Below are positions 5,289-6,230 of a stretch of DNA of 6,230 bases, in pieces. The DNA is from Anaerolineae bacterium (GTDB taxonomy: Bacteria > Chloroflexota > Anaerolineae > 4572-78 > J111). Under the pieces are notes generated by a model, which saw only the letters and a program-made list of their open reading frames with translations, did not search any database and was not told where the DNA came from. Position 1 is the first letter of the stretch. Each line of letters starts with the position of its first letter. A program made the translations under genes and the position numbers. The stretch is from positions 1 through 6,230 of the forward strand of contig JAGRCC010000506.1 in assembly GCA_020433785.1 (NCBI GenBank). The letters are read 5' to 3'.

Positions 5289-5957
5289 TTATTCTACCAG
5301 GCTAGAGCGTAATACAAACATTCGTCTGGCCAGTGGTATAGTATCGCGAGACAAATCGAATTCCGAACTGTCGAGCCAAACCACCTCATCGGTCGAGAAA
5401 CGACCGGCCAATTCGGTGATGGGCAGCATTTTGACTTTTGTGCCCGGTAGATGATAGTGCATGGGGATAATGACGCGGGGCTGGATGATGTCGATGGCTT
5501 CGCGTAGGTCATCTAAGTCGATGGTCGGCGGGCCACCGGCCAGCACAAATAGAACATCGACATTGGCTAAGGCATCGAGTTGCTCATCCGTCAGCGGATT
5601 ACCGACGTCGCCCATGTGCGCCAGCCGGAGGCCTTCCAGCGTAAAACGGTACATACCGTTATCCAGCGGCGAGTCTTTGTAGATCAAGCTCTCCCGCACC
5701 GGGATCGCAGTGATTTTCAGCCCGCGTATGGTGATGCCGCTGTCGATGATGTCTGTGGCCGTAACCACCTCCGGCTCACCGGGGATCATTTCGGCGAAAC
5801 AGTGACCGCCATCATCGCTAGAACTGCGAATGACGATGTCGGCCGGTTCGGTAATTGGCGGAAACCCCATTTCGTCCGGGGTATAGGGATCGGTGATGAT
5901 CCGCAGTCCATCACCTTCGATTAAAAATGAAGCGTGGGCAAACCATTTGATTTTCAT
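5289..5957 (-). CDS. Metallo-beta-lactamase-fold protein with altered metal-binding motif
   Basis: This 222-residue protein follows the UlaG/UPF0173-like branch of the MBL fold: FAHASFLIE (6-14), TDPY (22-25), LRLAHMGDVGNPLTDEQL (110-127), a GG-PTID segment (141-147) and IPMHYH (164-169). That branch usually has HxHxDH followed later by His and GDLGH. Here the first motif is replaced by RSSSDDGGH (44-52), the usual mid-chain His is not apparent near 87-90, and GDxGH is GDVGN. His8, Asp48/49, His52, Asp117 and His167/169 remain. The rest aligns in one frame with no sign of frameshift, so it looks like a real variant with a changed metal site or lost hydrolase activity. The ATG at 5957 has GAGGG six nt upstream and overlaps the stop of the small upstream ORF (ATGA). 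Confidence 0.82.
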   Translation of the reverse strand: MKIKWFAHASFLIEGDGLRIITDPYTPDEMGFPPITEPADIVIRSSSDDGGHCFAEMIPGEPEVVTATDIIDSGITIRGLKITAIPVRESLIYKDSPLDNGMYRFTLEGLRLAHMGDVGNPLTDEQLDALANVDVLFVLAGGPPTIDLDDLREAIDIIQPRVIIPMHYHLPGTKVKMLPITELAGRFSTDEVVWLDSSEFDLSRDTIPLARRMFVLRSSLVE

Positions 5958-6058
5958 GGCCGGCCCTCGTTTATCGATGTAATAGTCTGGTAGGGTTCGA
6001 TGGGATTGAGATCACCACACCCCAGGCCGATAACAGTAACACCATTTTCTTTTGACAT
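5954..6058 (-). CDS. 34-residue ORF translationally coupled to the MBL gene
   Basis: An ATG at 6058 is preceded by AAAGGAG with a seven-nt spacer, as strong as any ribosome binding site in the window. The frame encodes 34 residues beginning MSKENGVTVIGLGCGDLNP and stops at a TGA that overlaps the ATG of the MBL gene by ATGA. It starts 31 bp after the stop of the dehydrogenase gene, so the three lie in one transcription unit. The opening VTVIGLGCGD resembles the first strand and glycine loop of tetrapyrrole methylase-like proteins (usually VGLGPGD), so it may be a remnant. It could also be a coupling peptide that sets MBL translation. Function unknown. Confidence 0.5.
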   Translation of the reverse strand: MSKENGVTVIGLGCGDLNPIEPYQTITSINEGRP

Positions 6059-6089
6059 ACGCAAGCTCCTTTGCTATCTTCGTATTTTG

Positions 6090-6230
6090 TTATTTTTTTA
6101 AGACCTCTGGATTTAGAATGTGAGGTGGTCTTTCACCCCGTAGTAGTTGCAGCGCCTGGATAATGGCTTGCTCCCATAAGCGATTTTTGCCTGGCCCCGT
6201 CGCCGAGGCGATATGCGGCGTGGTCACGAC
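6090..6230 (-). CDS. D-isomer-specific 2-hydroxyacid dehydrogenase, C-terminal 46 residues
   Basis: The frame enters from the right edge and stops at TAA (6092-6090). It starts VVTTPHIASATGPGKNRLWE and ends ILNPEVLKK. TPHIA with the catalytic His, followed by a long helix and a NPEV tail, is the C-terminal signature of NAD(P)-dependent D-2-hydroxyacid dehydrogenases (phosphoglycerate dehydrogenase, glyoxylate/hydroxypyruvate reductase and relatives), which reduce 2-keto acids to D-2-hydroxy acids in the cytoplasm. The substrate cannot be told from this part. The missing N-terminal portion would be around 270-280 residues in a typical member. It is the first gene of the leftward group seen here. 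Confidence 0.85.
   Translation of the reverse strand, partial: VVTTPHIASATGPGKNRLWEQAIIQALQLLRGERPPHILNPEVLKK

Noticed and set aside
5289..5957. A frameshift explaining the lost histidines in the MBL protein
   Set aside because: Flanking family motifs on both sides stay in the same frame and the spacing between them is normal, so simple frameshifting does not account for the change.
5954..6058. Lasso-peptide or other RiPP precursor reading of the 34-codon ORF
   Set aside because: The residues around possible core starts lack the usual leader Thr at -2, and no maturation gene such as a PqqD-like, B or C protein is present in the window.

Overview
The window looks like a bacterial chromosome segment of moderate GC with AT-rich intergenic gaps. 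The gene set is compatible with a free-living bacterium, and Chloroflexota is my best guess. The hints are a stand-alone LysW-like zinc ribbon, a two-helix membrane protein with a PH-like region, a dodecin, and short palindromic and period-9 or period-7 repeats between genes. No marker gene is present, so this is inference only. There are no tRNA or rRNA genes, CRISPR arrays, insertion sequences or phage genes.

Layout: almost everything is on the minus strand. From the right edge leftwards come the last 46 residues of a D-2-hydroxyacid dehydrogenase, a 34-codon ORF with a strong ribosome binding site whose stop overlaps the next start, a metallo-beta-lactamase-fold protein whose metal motif is degenerate, and a dodecin. 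A convergent gap packed with 9-bp repeats in inverted orientation separates the dodecin from the only sizeable plus-strand gene, a two-helix membrane protein. A 423-bp regulatory gap follows. It holds a possible 49-codon plus-strand ORF, a good minus-strand promoter and a long structured leader that runs into a small LysW-like zinc-ribbon gene. A gap of about 320 bp with a strong 44-bp palindrome leads to a DHH-DHHA1 phosphoesterase, then a GabT-like class III aminotransferase, an 80-bp nested palindrome, and a nitrilase-family amidohydrolase cut by the left edge.

How the genes work together: the aminotransferase and nitrilase-family enzyme could sit in one nitrogen-compound pathway, and the dehydrogenase, small ORF and MBL protein look co-transcribed, but no single pathway links the whole window. 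The points most worth a second look are the altered metal site of the MBL protein, the LysW-like protein with a non-canonical C-terminus behind a terminator-bearing leader, the two tiny ORFs, and the family-like palindromes sharing GTCCAC/GTGGAC ends. I do not see a clear new multi-gene system.
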